DNA from: CBIFWW01 sp966186435
Lineage (GTDB): Bacteria; Pseudomonadota; Gammaproteobacteria; Enterobacterales; Enterobacteriaceae
Assembly (NCBI GenBank): GCA_966186435.1
Contig: CBIFWW010000012.1
Span: forward strand, 1 to 40,788
DNA: 40,788 bases
Reading direction: 5' to 3'
Shown here: positions 1 to 9,164 of the stretch, piece by piece
How the letters are laid out: each line of letters starts with the position of its first letter
Position numbering within the stretch: the stretch's first letter is position 1
The notes under the pieces: model-generated
What the model was told of the DNA's origin: nothing
The model's database searches: none
The model's input: only the letters and a program-made list of their open reading frames with translations
Translations under genes and position numbers: made by a program

Positions 1-216
1 GAAAACCACAGGTAATAAATGGACATTATCTAAAACGGAAAAAGGGCATAAATCCTGCTAAGTAAAGCTAAAAATGAAAATGCAAGTTTTAGGCGTAAAA
101 ATATAGCCTGGATGGTATGTGATATATTTTGTAACGGATGGGAAAGGATGGGGTGTTGAACCTGACATTGCTTTACGCAGTGCGGGCGACGCTTACAGTA
201 TCTGATTTAAGTTAAT

Positions 217-243
217 AAAAAAGCCAGCATTTGCTGGCTTTTG
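217..243 (-). terminator. Rho-independent terminator after asnS
   Basis: A perfect 9-bp stem AAGCCAGCA / TGCTGGCTT with a 2-base apex is flanked by A and T runs, so it can act in both directions. It lies 19 bases beyond the asnS stop codon and most likely ends asnS transcription. Confidence 0.85.
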
Positions 244-261
244 AACTGGCGCACAGTTTGA

Positions 262-1662
262 TTAGAAGCTGGCGTTACGCGGAGTACGTGGGAAGGGAAT
301 CACGTCGCGCACGTTCTGTACACCGGTCACATAGGCAATCAGGCGTTCGAAGCCCAGACCGAAGCCAGAGTGTGGCACGGTGCCGTAACGGCGCAGGTCA
401 CGATACCAGCTATAATCTGCCGGGTTTAGGTTCATCTCAGCCATACGGGCATCCAGCACGTCCAGGCGTTCTTCACGCTGGGAGCCACCGATGATTTCAC
501 CGATGCCTGGAGCCAGTACATCCATCGCCGCTACAGTTTTACCGTCTTCATTAAGGCGCATATAAAAGGCCTTAATGTCTTTCGGATAGTTTTTAACCAC
601 TACCGGTGCTTTAAAGTGCTGCTCTGCCAGGTAACGTTCGTGTTCGGAAGAGAGATCCACACCCCAGAACACCGGGTTTTCAAAGGTGTGGCCGCAGTTT
701 TCCAGAATGGTGACTGCATCGGTGTAATCCACCTGAGCAAAGTCAGCTTTCACGAAGCGTTCCAGGCGATCGATGGCGTCTTTATCCACGCGCTCAGCAA
801 AGAACTTCATGTCATCGGCGCGTTCGGTCAGAACCGCATTAAAAGCGTACTTCAGCATGCCTTCGGCAACGGCAGCGGCGTCATTCAAATCGGCAAAGGC
901 AATTTCTGGCTCCAGCATCCAGAACTCCGCCAGGTGGCGGCTGGTATTGGAGTTTTCAGCACGGAAGGTTGGGCCGAAGGTGTAAATTTTGGACAACGCA
1001 CAGGCATAGGTTTCGCCATTCAGCTGACCGGATACAGTCAGGAAGGCTTCTTTACCGAAGAAGTCTTTGTCGAAATCGACTTTGCCTTCCGGGGTACGCG
1101 GCAGGTTTTCCAGATCCAGGGTGGAGACGCGGAACATCTCCCCGGCGCCTTCGGTATCAGAGGCGGTAATCAGCGGGGTGGAAACCCAGAAGAAACCTTG
1201 CTCGTTGAAGTAACGATGCAGCGCCTGAGCCAGGGTATGGCGCACGCGAGCCACGGCACCAATCAGGTTGGTACGTGGGCGCAGGTGAGCGACTTCACGC
1301 AGATACTCGATGCTGTGGCGTTTGGCCGCCATCGGGTAAGTATCTGGGTCTTCAACCCAGCCGGTAACTTCCACTTCCGAAGCCTGAATTTCGAAGCTCT
1401 GGCCCTGGCCTTGAGAGGCCACGATTTTACCGGTGATGATCACCGAGCAACCGGTGGTCAGGCGCAGGATTTCATCATTGTAATTAGGCAGAGAATTATT
1501 AACGACGGCCTGTACCGGATCAAAGCAGGAACCGTCATAGACGGCGAGGAAGGAGAAGCCAGCTTTTGAATCTCTTCGGGTACGTACCCAACCGCGCACG
1601 GTGACTTCGCTGTCAACGGCAACACGGCCCTGGAGTACGTCGGCTACAGGCACAACGCTCAT
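262..1662 (-). CDS. asnS: Asparaginyl-tRNA synthetase
   Basis: Cytoplasmic class IIb aminoacyl-tRNA synthetase that activates asparagine with ATP and charges tRNA-Asn. The 466 residues match the usual length of the E. coli enzyme. The N-terminal third (about residues 15-105, beginning VTVRGWVRTRRDS) is the OB-fold anticodon-binding domain. The catalytic core shows motif 2 in FRAENSNTSRHLAEF and motif 3 in GFGLGFERLIAY near residues 433-444. The ATG is preceded by AAGAGAG at a usable distance. The gene is followed by a strong terminator and is oriented the same way as pncB, 155 bases upstream. In E. coli the next gene beyond asnS is ompF, which would lie off the left edge here. Confidence 0.98.
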   Translation of the reverse strand: MSVVPVADVLQGRVAVDSEVTVRGWVRTRRDSKAGFSFLAVYDGSCFDPVQAVVNNSLPNYNDEILRLTTGCSVIITGKIVASQGQGQSFEIQASEVEVTGWVEDPDTYPMAAKRHSIEYLREVAHLRPRTNLIGAVARVRHTLAQALHRYFNEQGFFWVSTPLITASDTEGAGEMFRVSTLDLENLPRTPEGKVDFDKDFFGKEAFLTVSGQLNGETYACALSKIYTFGPTFRAENSNTSRHLAEFWMLEPEIAFADLNDAAAVAEGMLKYAFNAVLTERADDMKFFAERVDKDAIDRLERFVKADFAQVDYTDAVTILENCGHTFENPVFWGVDLSSEHERYLAEQHFKAPVVVKNYPKDIKAFYMRLNEDGKTVAAMDVLAPGIGEIIGGSQREERLDVLDARMAEMNLNPADYSWYRDLRRYGTVPHSGFGLGFERLIAYVTGVQNVRDVIPFPRTPRNASF

Positions 1663-1787
1663 AGTTTTCTCTCTTAATTGGTTAAAAACAATACATTCAG
1701 TCCCAACAATGTGGGGGTATCTATGTTACCTGTGGTTTGACGGCAGACAAGTAGAATTAACGCTGGAATGAAAGAAAAGCAGGGGAG

Positions 1788-1809
1788 AAGGGAGCCGGGT
1801 GGCTCCCTT
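1788..1809 (-). terminator. Hairpin after pncB, probable terminator
   Basis: Stem AAGGGAGCC / GGCTCCCTT (9 bp) with a 4-base loop starts 8 bases after the pncB stop. In the pncB direction it is followed by CTCCCCTGCTTTTCTTT, so the T-tract is displaced. It may terminate weakly or mainly protect the 3' end. Confidence 0.55.
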
Positions 1810-1817
1810 GATTAAAA

Positions 1818-3020
1818 CTAACTGGCTTTTTTGATTTGAGGCAGGTCAAAGGCTTTACGCAGGGCGCGTACAAAGGCTTTGTCCTGGCAGATGGTTTTGC
1901 CGGGGCTGTCGGAAAGCTTAGCCACTGGCTTGCCGTTGCATTCCACCAGTTTAATCACGATATTGAGCGGTTTTACCCCCGGAATATCGCAGGTCAAACG
2001 GGTGCCAATACCAAACCTTAAATTCACCCGGGCCGCGAAGTGGCGATACAGCTCAACGGCTTTCGGCAAATCGAGGTTATCCGAGAAGACCAGGGTCTTA
2101 CTCAGCGGATTAATCCCCAGCGTATTGTAATGGGCGATGGCTTTTTCACCCCATTGAACCGGGTCCCCGGAATCATGGCGCAAACCTTGGTAACGGGTGG
2201 CGTACTGGGTGCCAAAATCACGTAGGAAGGCATCCATGGTAATGCAATCGGTTAAGGCAATACCCAGCTGATCCGGGTATTCATCCAGCCAGGCCTGGAG
2301 CGCGGCCCGTTGGCTGTTAGCCAGAACCGGGCTGATCTGCTGATGAGCCTGGAACCATTCATGTGCCTGGGTCCCCATTGGGGTCAGATCCAGACGGCGG
2401 GCCAGGTCATAGTTACTGGTGCCGACAAACCACGGTTCTTGCTTAAGGCGTTCCACAATGGCGAACTGCACCTCGCGGGAGAAACGGCGGCGGGTGCCAA
2501 AGTCCATCAGGCGGAATTGTTCTAGCGGCACGTCAGCGGTCAGTTTGTTGAAATCCACCAGTTTGGTTTCCAGGTGGCCCAACGCCTGTTCGACGCTGAC
2601 TTCCGGGGTACGGTACTGATGTATTACTTCGCTGATTACCGCCAGCAAGGGAACTTCCCACATGATCACTTCCCGCCAGGGGCCTTCCAGGCGGATATCA
2701 AGTTTGCCATGGTTGTTCTTAATGGTGACTTGGGCGGGATCGTAGCGGAAAGATTTCAGCCAATTGAGGTAGTCAGACTGGAAGAAGGGCAGGCTCGCAA
2801 GCCAAGTGTGTTCTTCTTCGGTCAGCGCCAGGTGCTGCATCGCCTCCACTTGTTCGCGGATAGCATCGGCATAAATACCGAGTAAATCATCACCACGGCA
2901 GCGAAACTCAGCGGCCACGTGGACATCATTGTAGCGGTGGAATACCGCCTGCTGCATATGGAGCTTGTAAGCGTCGGTATCCAGCAAGGAGTGTAATATC
3001 GGGGAAGCGTATTGTGTCAT
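1818..3020 (-). CDS. pncB: Nicotinate phosphoribosyltransferase
   Basis: Converts nicotinate, PRPP and ATP into nicotinate mononucleotide, the entry step of the Preiss-Handler NAD salvage route in the cytoplasm. The start at MTQYASPILHSLLDTDAY gives 400 residues, the E. coli length. The frame stays open for five more codons to another ATG at 3035, but AGAGG touches that ATG directly, so the family start is preferred, although its own ribosome site is about 14 bases away. The MGTQAHEWFQAHQ segment places a histidine at residue 220, which corresponds to the histidine phosphorylated during catalysis in the Salmonella enzyme. GLRHDSGDP belongs to the phosphoribosyl site. The gene diverges from pepN. 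Confidence 0.97.
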   Translation of the reverse strand: MTQYASPILHSLLDTDAYKLHMQQAVFHRYNDVHVAAEFRCRGDDLLGIYADAIREQVEAMQHLALTEEEHTWLASLPFFQSDYLNWLKSFRYDPAQVTIKNNHGKLDIRLEGPWREVIMWEVPLLAVISEVIHQYRTPEVSVEQALGHLETKLVDFNKLTADVPLEQFRLMDFGTRRRFSREVQFAIVERLKQEPWFVGTSNYDLARRLDLTPMGTQAHEWFQAHQQISPVLANSQRAALQAWLDEYPDQLGIALTDCITMDAFLRDFGTQYATRYQGLRHDSGDPVQWGEKAIAHYNTLGINPLSKTLVFSDNLDLPKAVELYRHFAARVNLRFGIGTRLTCDIPGVKPLNIVIKLVECNGKPVAKLSDSPGKTICQDKAFVRALRKAFDLPQIKKAS

Positions 3021-3286
3021 GGCGCGTTGCAGCATCCTCTCACAGGAGCGTTTCCATCAATGGCTATTCAGATAAAGACGCGGGAGTATAACCTGATTAT
3101 CAGTTTATTAAACCTGAATCACAACACAACGGGTTTGAAGGGTCGAGGGCAATTCGTGCCGCCTGTTATCGGTTTGTAACCATAAATGATTTGATGACTG
3201 AAAAGATGAAGATTCCGCGTGGCAACATTACCGCAACAGGAATAGACTGGCTTAAATTAACTTACGGAAGATGCAGAAGGTTTTTT

Positions 3287-5899
3287 ATGACACAACTACC
3301 ACAGGCCAAATACCGCCACGACTATCGCGCGCCGGATTACACCATCACTGATATTGACCTGACCTTTGATCTTGATGCCACAAAAACCACCGTCACCGCT
3401 GTAAGTCAGGTGCAGCGTCAAGGTGAAGCAGGTGCCGAGCTGCGCCTGGATGGCGAAGCGTTAACGCTGGTCTCCATTGCTATCGATAATAATCCGTGGA
3501 AAGACTACCGTCTTGAAGAAGGGGCGCTGATTCTGGCCAATGTGCCGGAGCGTTTCCTGCTCACCATTATTAATGAAATCAGCCCGGCGGTGAACACCGC
3601 CCTGGAAGGGCTGTATCAATCAGGCGAAGCGCTGTGCACCCAATGTGAATCAGAAGGCTTCCGCCACATTACCTGGTACCTGGATCGCCCGGATGTTTTG
3701 GCCCGGTTCACCACCAAAATCATTGCTGATAAAACCAAGTACCCGTTCCTGCTCTCTAACGGCAACCGCGTTGCCGACGGTGAGCTGGACCAAGGCCGCC
3801 ACTGGGTGCAGTGGCAAGACCCGTTCCCGAAACCTAGCTACCTGTTTGCGCTGGTGGCCGGGGATTTCGACGTGCTGAGCGATAGCTTCACCACCCGTTC
3901 TGGCCGCAATGTGGCGCTGGAATTGTTTGTCGATCGTGGGAACCTTGATCGCGCTGAATGGGCCATGACTTCCCTAAAGAATTCCATGAAGTGGGATGAA
4001 ACCCGCTTTGGCCTGGAGTACGACCTCGACATCTATATGATTGTGGCGGTGGACTTCTTCAACATGGGCGCCATGGAAAACAAAGGGTTGAACGTCTTCA
4101 ACTCAAAATTCGTGCTGGCCAGGGCGGAAACCGCCACCGATAAAGACTATCTCAATATTGAGCGGGTTATTGGCCACGAATATTTCCATAACTGGACCGG
4201 CAACCGGGTGACCTGCCGCGACTGGTTTCAGCTCAGCCTGAAAGAAGGGCTGACGGTGTTCCGCGATCAGGAGTTCAGCTCTGATTTAGGCTCCCGTGCG
4301 GTTAACCGCATCAGCAATGTGCGGACCATGCGTGGGATGCAGTTTGCTGAAGATGCCAGCCCAATGGCACACCCAATCCGCCCGGATATGGTCATAGAGA
4401 TGAATAACTTCTATACCCTGACGGTGTATGAGAAGGGGGCGGAAGTGATTCGTATGCTGCATACGCTGCTAGGCGAAACCAACTTCCAAAAAGGGATGCA
4501 GCTGTACTTTGAGCGCCACGATGGCAGCGCCGCCACCTGCGACGATTTTGTCCAGGCGATGGAGGATGCTTCCAATGTGGATCTCTCCCATTTCCGCCGC
4601 TGGTATAGCCAGTCCGGTACCCCAGTATTGAGTGTTCAGGATGACTACAATCCGGAAACCGAGCAATACACCCTGACCATCAGCCAGCATACGCCAGCCA
4701 CTCAGGACCAGGCGGAGAAACAGCCGCTGCACATTCCTTTCGATATCGAACTTTACGATAACGAAGGTAAGGTGATCCCGTTGCAGAAGGACGGCCACCC
4801 GGTTCACCACGTGCTAAATGTGACCAAGGCGAAGCAAACCTTTGTGTTTGATAACGTCTATTTCCAGCCGGTGCCTTCGCTGCTGCGTGAGTTTTCAGCC
4901 CCGGTAAAACTGGAATATAAATGGAGCGATCAGCAGCTTGGCTTCCTAATGCGCCATGCCCGCAATGACTTCTCCCGCTGGGATGCGGCACAGAGCCTGC
5001 TGGGCACCTATATCCGCCTGAATGTCGCCCGTCATCAGCAGGGCCAGCCGTTATCGCTGCCGCTGCATGTGGCCGATGCCTTCCGCGCTATCTTGCTGGA
5101 TGAGAATTTGGACCCGGCTCTGGCGGCAGAGATCATGACTTTGCCAAGCCAGAATGAAATTGCAGAATTGTTCCAGACCATCGACCCACTGGCCATTGCC
5201 GCCGTCCACCATGCTCTAACGGTGACCCTGGCTAAAGAGCTGGCCGATGAACTGCTCGCGGTTTACAACGCCAATAAACTCGACAGCTACCGCATCGACC
5301 ATAGCGATATTGGTAAACGTAGCCTGCGTAACACCTGCCTACATTATCTGGCCTTTGGCGATAAAGACCTGGCAGACCGTTTGGTTAGCAGCCAATTCCA
5401 TCAAGCGGATAATATGACTGATGCCATGGCAGCCCTGGCGGCATCTGTTGCCGCTGAACTGCCATGCCGCGATGGTCTGATGGCGGAATACGATGACAAG
5501 TGGCATCAGGACGGTCTGGTGATGGATAAGTGGTTTATCCTGCAAGCCACCAGCCCGGCTGATGATGTGCTGGCGCAGGTGCGTAAGCTGCTGAACCACC
5601 GCTCCTTCAGCTTGAGCAACCCGAACCGCATTCGTTCCCTGATTGGGGCCTTCGTGAGCGCTAACCCGGCTGCGTTCCACGCCGCCGATGGCAGTGGTTA
5701 TCAATTCCTGGTGGAAATGCTTACCGAGTTGAACACCCGTAACCCGCAGGTGGCGTCACGTCTGATTGAGCCGCTGATCCGCCTGAAGCGTTACGATGCC
5801 AAACGCCAGCAGCTGATGCGCGGGGCGCTGGAGCAGCTGAAAGGGCTGGAGAATCTCTCTGGCGACCTTTACGAGAAAGTCACCAAAGCCTTGGCTTAA
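3287..5899 (+). CDS. pepN: Aminopeptidase N (alanyl aminopeptidase)
   Basis: Zinc metallopeptidase of family M1 that removes N-terminal residues from peptides in the cytosol. It is the main aminopeptidase finishing ATP-dependent protein degradation in enterobacteria. The start MTQLPQAKYRHDYRAPDY gives 870 residues, exactly the E. coli length, and AGAAGG lies 6 bases upstream. The frame is open further 5' to 3191, but those 32 codons have no family match. The exopeptidase motif GAMEN lies at about residues 261-265. The zinc site is HEYFHNW beginning at His297, with the third ligand about 20 residues later in the LKEGLTVFRDQEFSSD segment. It is a single gene with its own terminator, divergent from pncB. 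Confidence 0.98.
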   Translation: MTQLPQAKYRHDYRAPDYTITDIDLTFDLDATKTTVTAVSQVQRQGEAGAELRLDGEALTLVSIAIDNNPWKDYRLEEGALILANVPERFLLTIINEISPAVNTALEGLYQSGEALCTQCESEGFRHITWYLDRPDVLARFTTKIIADKTKYPFLLSNGNRVADGELDQGRHWVQWQDPFPKPSYLFALVAGDFDVLSDSFTTRSGRNVALELFVDRGNLDRAEWAMTSLKNSMKWDETRFGLEYDLDIYMIVAVDFFNMGAMENKGLNVFNSKFVLARAETATDKDYLNIERVIGHEYFHNWTGNRVTCRDWFQLSLKEGLTVFRDQEFSSDLGSRAVNRISNVRTMRGMQFAEDASPMAHPIRPDMVIEMNNFYTLTVYEKGAEVIRMLHTLLGETNFQKGMQLYFERHDGSAATCDDFVQAMEDASNVDLSHFRRWYSQSGTPVLSVQDDYNPETEQYTLTISQHTPATQDQAEKQPLHIPFDIELYDNEGKVIPLQKDGHPVHHVLNVTKAKQTFVFDNVYFQPVPSLLREFSAPVKLEYKWSDQQLGFLMRHARNDFSRWDAAQSLLGTYIRLNVARHQQGQPLSLPLHVADAFRAILLDENLDPALAAEIMTLPSQNEIAELFQTIDPLAIAAVHHALTVTLAKELADELLAVYNANKLDSYRIDHSDIGKRSLRNTCLHYLAFGDKDLADRLVSSQFHQADNMTDAMAALAASVAAELPCRDGLMAEYDDKWHQDGLVMDKWFILQATSPADDVLAQVRKLLNHRSFSLSNPNRIRSLIGAFVSANPAAFHAADGSGYQFLVEMLTELNTRNPQVASRLIEPLIRLKRYDAKRQQLMRGALEQLKGLENLSGDLYEKVTKALA

Positions 5900-5916
5900 G
5901 CCAACATCCTGCAGTG

Positions 5917-5943
5917 AAAGCCCCTCTCGCAGGGGCTTTTTTT
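5917..5943 (+). terminator. Rho-independent terminator after pepN
   Basis: Stem AAAGCCCCT / AGGGGCTTT with a 5-base loop runs directly into a T-tract 18 bases after the pepN stop codon. Confidence 0.9.
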
Positions 5944-6112
5944 GCGCTGTACGCCAGGCCGGCGACGGCAATGATGACGGCCATAAAAAGCATTTCTTAT
6001 AACGATCTGTTGTGCCTCTGTTAAACGTCTTAACGAGCCGCCCGGGAAACCGAGTCGATTAAATAAATGATTATTCCGGGATGGAATAGCACTAAAGCGC
6101 ACAATACCCGTT

Positions 6113-6128
6113 AAGAAAACGTTTGCCT
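6113..6128 (+). promoter_or_regulatory. PurR operator upstream of pyrD
   Basis: AAGAAAACGTTTGCCT matches the palindromic PurR box ACGCAAACGTTTGCGT at 13 of 16 positions, including the central AAACGTTTGC. PurR represses pyrD in E. coli from a comparable place, so hypoxanthine/guanine-dependent repression is the likely role here. The box is about 65 bases upstream of the probable -10. Confidence 0.7.
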
Positions 6129-6176
6129 GGTTGGCGTTTTATTTGCCACAGGTCAATTCCCTTTCCCTGCGAGATG

Positions 6177-6206
6177 CATAATAATAGCGCCCCGGTTTGC
6201 ACCGGG
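6177..6206 (+). promoter_or_regulatory. pyrD -10 region and leader hairpin (CTP-sensitive start switch)
   Basis: CATAAT (6177-6182) is a plausible -10. It is followed at transcription-start distance by GCGCCCCGG and then the hairpin CCCGGT-TTGC-ACCGGG (6191-6206), just before the AGGAGA ribosome site. In E. coli pyrC and pyrD, high CTP selects a C start whose transcript forms such a hairpin and blocks translation, while low CTP shifts the start to a G and frees the message. The layout fits that mechanism; the actual start nucleotides are inferred. Confidence 0.6.
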
Positions 6207-6221
6207 AATCCAGGAGAGTTC

Positions 6222-7232
6222 ATGTACTACCCCTTCGTTCGAAAAGCACTATTTCAGCTCGATGCCGAGCGCGCCCACGAATTAACCTTTCAGCAATTAC
6301 GCCGTATTAGTGGTACCCCCCTGGAATGGCTAATCCGCCAAAATGTTCCGGCTAAGCCAGTGACCTGTATGGGGCTGACGTTTAAAAACCCATTAGGGCT
6401 TGCTGCCGGGCTGGATAAAAATGGCGAATGCATCGATGCCCTGGGGGCAATGGGTTTTGGTTCATTGGAGATTGGTACCGTCACCCCACGCCCGCAGCCG
6501 GGTAATCCACAGCCGCGTTTATTCCGCCTGGTGGCGGCTGAAGGGCTAATTAACCGCATGGGTTTTAATAACCATGGCGTAGACCAATTAGTTGAGAACG
6601 TCAAAAAAGCGCATTTTGACGGCATCTTGGGGATTAATATTGGTAAGAATAAAGACACGCCGGTAGAGCAGGGTAAGGACGATTATTTGATTTGCATGGA
6701 TAAAATTTATCCATATGCCGGTTACATCGCCATCAATATTTCTTCCCCTAACACACCAGGGTTACGCTCATTACAATACGGTGAAGCGTTGGATGATTTG
6801 CTCAGTGCTATTAAAAATAAACAGCGGGCGCTTCAGGAAATCCATCATAAATATGTTCCAGTGGCGGTAAAGATTGCCCCCGATCTAACGGAAGAAGAAT
6901 TGGCTCAGGTGGCCGATAGTTTGGTTCGTCACAATATCGATGGGGTTATCGCAACCAATACCACCCTTGACCGCAGCCTGATACAGGGGATGGATTATTG
7001 TGAAGAAGCTGGTGGTTTGAGTGGCCGGCCGGTGCAATTAAAAAGCACCGAAGTAATACGCCGCTTATCGCAAGAATTAAACGGCCGCTTGCCAATTATT
7101 GGTGTCGGTGGCATTGATTCAGTGGTCGCCGCTCGTGAGAAAATAGCGGCGGGTGCCACTCTGCTGCAAATATATTCTGGCTTTATCTTTAAAGGCCCTC
7201 CGTTGATTAAAGAAATCCTTACCCACCTCTAA
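6222..7232 (+). CDS. pyrD: Dihydroorotate dehydrogenase (quinone), class 2
   Basis: FMN enzyme at the inner face of the cytoplasmic membrane that oxidises dihydroorotate to orotate and passes electrons to ubiquinone, the fourth step of UMP synthesis. From MYYPFVRKALFQLDAERAHE it has 336 residues as in E. coli. AGGAGA lies 4 bases before this ATG, which decides the start over the longer open frame beginning at 6123. The N-terminal helical extension (about residues 1-40) is the membrane and quinone-binding part of class 2 enzymes. The FMN barrel follows, with NPLGLAAGLDKNGE, the active-site loop INISSPNTPGLR around residue 175 (catalytic serine) and the phosphate-binding GVGGIDS. It is preceded by a PurR box and a leader hairpin. 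Confidence 0.98.
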   Translation: MYYPFVRKALFQLDAERAHELTFQQLRRISGTPLEWLIRQNVPAKPVTCMGLTFKNPLGLAAGLDKNGECIDALGAMGFGSLEIGTVTPRPQPGNPQPRLFRLVAAEGLINRMGFNNHGVDQLVENVKKAHFDGILGINIGKNKDTPVEQGKDDYLICMDKIYPYAGYIAINISSPNTPGLRSLQYGEALDDLLSAIKNKQRALQEIHHKYVPVAVKIAPDLTEEELAQVADSLVRHNIDGVIATNTTLDRSLIQGMDYCEEAGGLSGRPVQLKSTEVIRRLSQELNGRLPIIGVGGIDSVVAAREKIAAGATLLQIYSGFIFKGPPLIKEILTHL

Positions 7233-7252
7233 TATCTGAACAATCATACTTG

Positions 7253-7284
7253 ACCAGGGCTTTATTTTTAGCCCTGGTTGCTTT
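7253..7284 (+). terminator. Rho-independent terminator after pyrD
   Basis: Stem ACCAGGGCT / AGCCCTGGT with an 8-base T-rich loop is followed by TGCTTT, 20 bases after the pyrD stop. Confidence 0.8.
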
Positions 7285-7395
7285 ATATTTCTCAACTGTT
7301 GCTAATTTGAACATTTTAATCATTCATTACTCATTCATAGAGAAGCGGTGCACGGAAGCAATTTGTCGACCGATTGAACGATGGGGTCAAAAATT

Positions 7396-7935
7396 ATGCG
7401 TATTAAGCCTGACGACAATTGGCGTTGGTATTTTGATGAAGAGCATGATCGGATGATGTTGGATCTTGCCAATGGCATGATCTTCCGTTCGCGCTTCCCC
7501 CGTAAAATGCTTACGCCAGATGCCTTCTATCATTGTGGATTTTGCGTTGAAGATGCCGCGCTTTATTTCTCCTTTGAAGAGAAATGTCGTGAGCTAGAAT
7601 TAAGCCATGAGCAGCGGGCGGAATTAGTATTAAATGCGCTGGTGGCGATACGCTTTTTAAAACCGCAAATGCCAAAAAGTTGGCACTTCACCGCTCAGCA
7701 CCTGGAGTGGTCGCCGCTGCCCGGTGATGGTGCGGTAGTATACTTAAGTGAGGATAACCAACAGGTTAACCTGTTGGTGGTTGAATCCGGGGACAATGCC
7801 TCATTATGTTTGCTGGCACAACCTGGCTTAATGCTCTCCGGCCGTACCATGCAATTGGGTGATGCGATTAAAGTGATGAATGACCGGTTGGTACCGCAAC
7901 TCACCGTTAGCATGAGCCTCGATCAAGCCGTTTAA
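7396..7935 (+). CDS. zapC: Cell division protein ZapC
   Basis: Z-ring associated protein that binds FtsZ at midcell, promotes lateral association of filaments and lowers FtsZ GTPase activity; it is cytoplasmic. The start MRIKPDDNWRWYFDEEHDRM gives 179 residues, close to the 180 of E. coli ZapC. An in-frame ATG five codons upstream (7381) is also possible. No strong ribosome site precedes either; GGGG lies about 9 bases before the chosen ATG. The N-terminal half (MMLDLANGMIFRSRF, DAALYFSFEEKCRELELS) is almost identical to E. coli and the C-terminal half has diverged more. It converges on ycbX with 20 bases between the stop codons. Confidence 0.95.
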   Translation: MRIKPDDNWRWYFDEEHDRMMLDLANGMIFRSRFPRKMLTPDAFYHCGFCVEDAALYFSFEEKCRELELSHEQRAELVLNALVAIRFLKPQMPKSWHFTAQHLEWSPLPGDGAVVYLSEDNQQVNLLVVESGDNASLCLLAQPGLMLSGRTMQLGDAIKVMNDRLVPQLTVSMSLDQAV

Positions 7936-7955
7936 AGCTTGTCAGGCCGCGGGCT

Positions 7956-9068
7956 TTATGAAACTGGCGCTAACTTTATATCCCCGGCCGGTACACAACT
8001 ACAGCATAGAATTGAGTTATCCTCAGCCACCGCCCCTTTCTTCAGTGGTGTGATTCTTCCTTCCAGTACTTTGACCCGGCAGCAGCCGCATAATCCTGCC
8101 CGGCATGAATAGGGCACGCGAATTCCTTGTTGCTCTAACTGCTCCAGAATCACCTGTTGGTTATTGCCTTTAAATGACACCCCTTGCCACTTGATATCTA
8201 CCTGGCTTACGGGGGCGGTCACCTCAACGGTGCTTTCCATTTCTGCGGCGCGATACACCCGTGGTGGATGGGACGCCAATATCTCCACTTGATCACCCAC
8301 CCGAATTACGCCGCTGCTGCGGGCAATCAGGTTCAAGCCGAAGTCGACGTCTTTGCCGTCCAGAGCGGTGCGGAAGCTCTGCAAGGTTTTGAGCGGCTCG
8401 CCACCGGGATGCTTTTTGCCGCGCTCGGGGTTAACGGTGGTAAAGACACAGCGGCTACAGGGTTTAGGCACATCAAAGGTTACCCCGCCAATGCGCAGCA
8501 CTTTCCAGCTGTCTTCTTCCCAAGGGGTTGCGCCGGTCACCACCAGATTTGGCCGGAATTGGTCCATACTTACGCTGGCCGGGCAACGCTTCTGTAAATC
8601 CCGCAGCGAGGCTTCGTTAGTCAGCAGGAATGGAAAGCCATCGGCGAAGGAAAGCGGGATTTCCTGATGCTGTTTCACCCGGCGGCTAGGGTCTTCGCCT
8701 ACCCAACGTAGCTGAACCGGGCGGGAAAAGAAGCCGCTCAACCATTGATTGATAGCATCCGGGGCGATAAAAGCCGTAAAATGGTTGCCCCATACCTCTG
8801 TGGCGGCAGCTTGGGGTAAGAAATCCTGATAGCGCACGGAGGCATTGCTGCCATCCGGCCCGGTTAACCACAGTCCGTTATGGGTCAGCGCCGGGGTGAA
8901 CAACACCATTTGCGGGAACTGGCGAGCGGTAATAAAGGTACCGTCCGGTTCCGTCACCATAAATGCTCTGTCCTGGGCAAAACCGCTCAATTCTGCCAGC
9001 CCGTGGGAAACTTTTAGCCCACGCATCGATTTCACCGGATGAATATACAGACGGGATAGGGAAATCAT
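7956..9068 (-). CDS. ycbX: MOSC and 2Fe-2S ferredoxin domain protein YcbX
   Basis: Molybdenum-cofactor-dependent protein that takes part in detoxifying N-hydroxylated base analogues such as 6-hydroxylaminopurine in E. coli, with electrons supplied by CysJ. At 370 residues from MISLSRLYIHPVKSMRG it has the family length, and GGAGAG lies just upstream. The frame extends 10 codons further to 9098 without support. The domain order is MOSC N-terminal beta barrel (about 1-120), MOSC domain (about 125-270) with the conserved cysteine in FDVPKPCSRCVFTTVNP, and C-terminal plant-type ferredoxin (about 285-370). The last domain carries SCRAGLCGCCRV (C-x4-C-x2-C) and a fourth cysteine in ILCCSC for the 2Fe-2S cluster. 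Confidence 0.95.
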   Translation of the reverse strand: MISLSRLYIHPVKSMRGLKVSHGLAELSGFAQDRAFMVTEPDGTFITARQFPQMVLFTPALTHNGLWLTGPDGSNASVRYQDFLPQAAATEVWGNHFTAFIAPDAINQWLSGFFSRPVQLRWVGEDPSRRVKQHQEIPLSFADGFPFLLTNEASLRDLQKRCPASVSMDQFRPNLVVTGATPWEEDSWKVLRIGGVTFDVPKPCSRCVFTTVNPERGKKHPGGEPLKTLQSFRTALDGKDVDFGLNLIARSSGVIRVGDQVEILASHPPRVYRAAEMESTVEVTAPVSQVDIKWQGVSFKGNNQQVILEQLEQQGIRVPYSCRAGLCGCCRVKVLEGRITPLKKGAVAEDNSILCCSCVPAGDIKLAPVS

Positions 9069-9164
9069 GGTGCTCTCCATGCAAGTAATGAAGGGCAACT
9101 TTATGACATGTGTCGCGGATTAGCTATAATGCGCGGCAATTTTATATGAAAGATAAGTGACGAT

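Noticed and set aside
616..1569. 317-residue plus-strand open frame inside asnS
   Set aside because: Fully antisense to asnS, produced by its codon composition; no ribosome site and low-complexity protein character.
3103..3113. GTTTA-T-TAAAC palindrome between pncB and pepN as a NadR site
   Set aside because: The NadR box as I know it has six bases between the half sites (TGTTTA-N6-TAAACA); here there is one, so the assignment is not supported.
7250..7456. 68-residue hydrophobic ORF between pyrD and zapC
   Set aside because: It begins with TTG within the pyrD terminator hairpin and overlaps zapC; there is no ribosome site.
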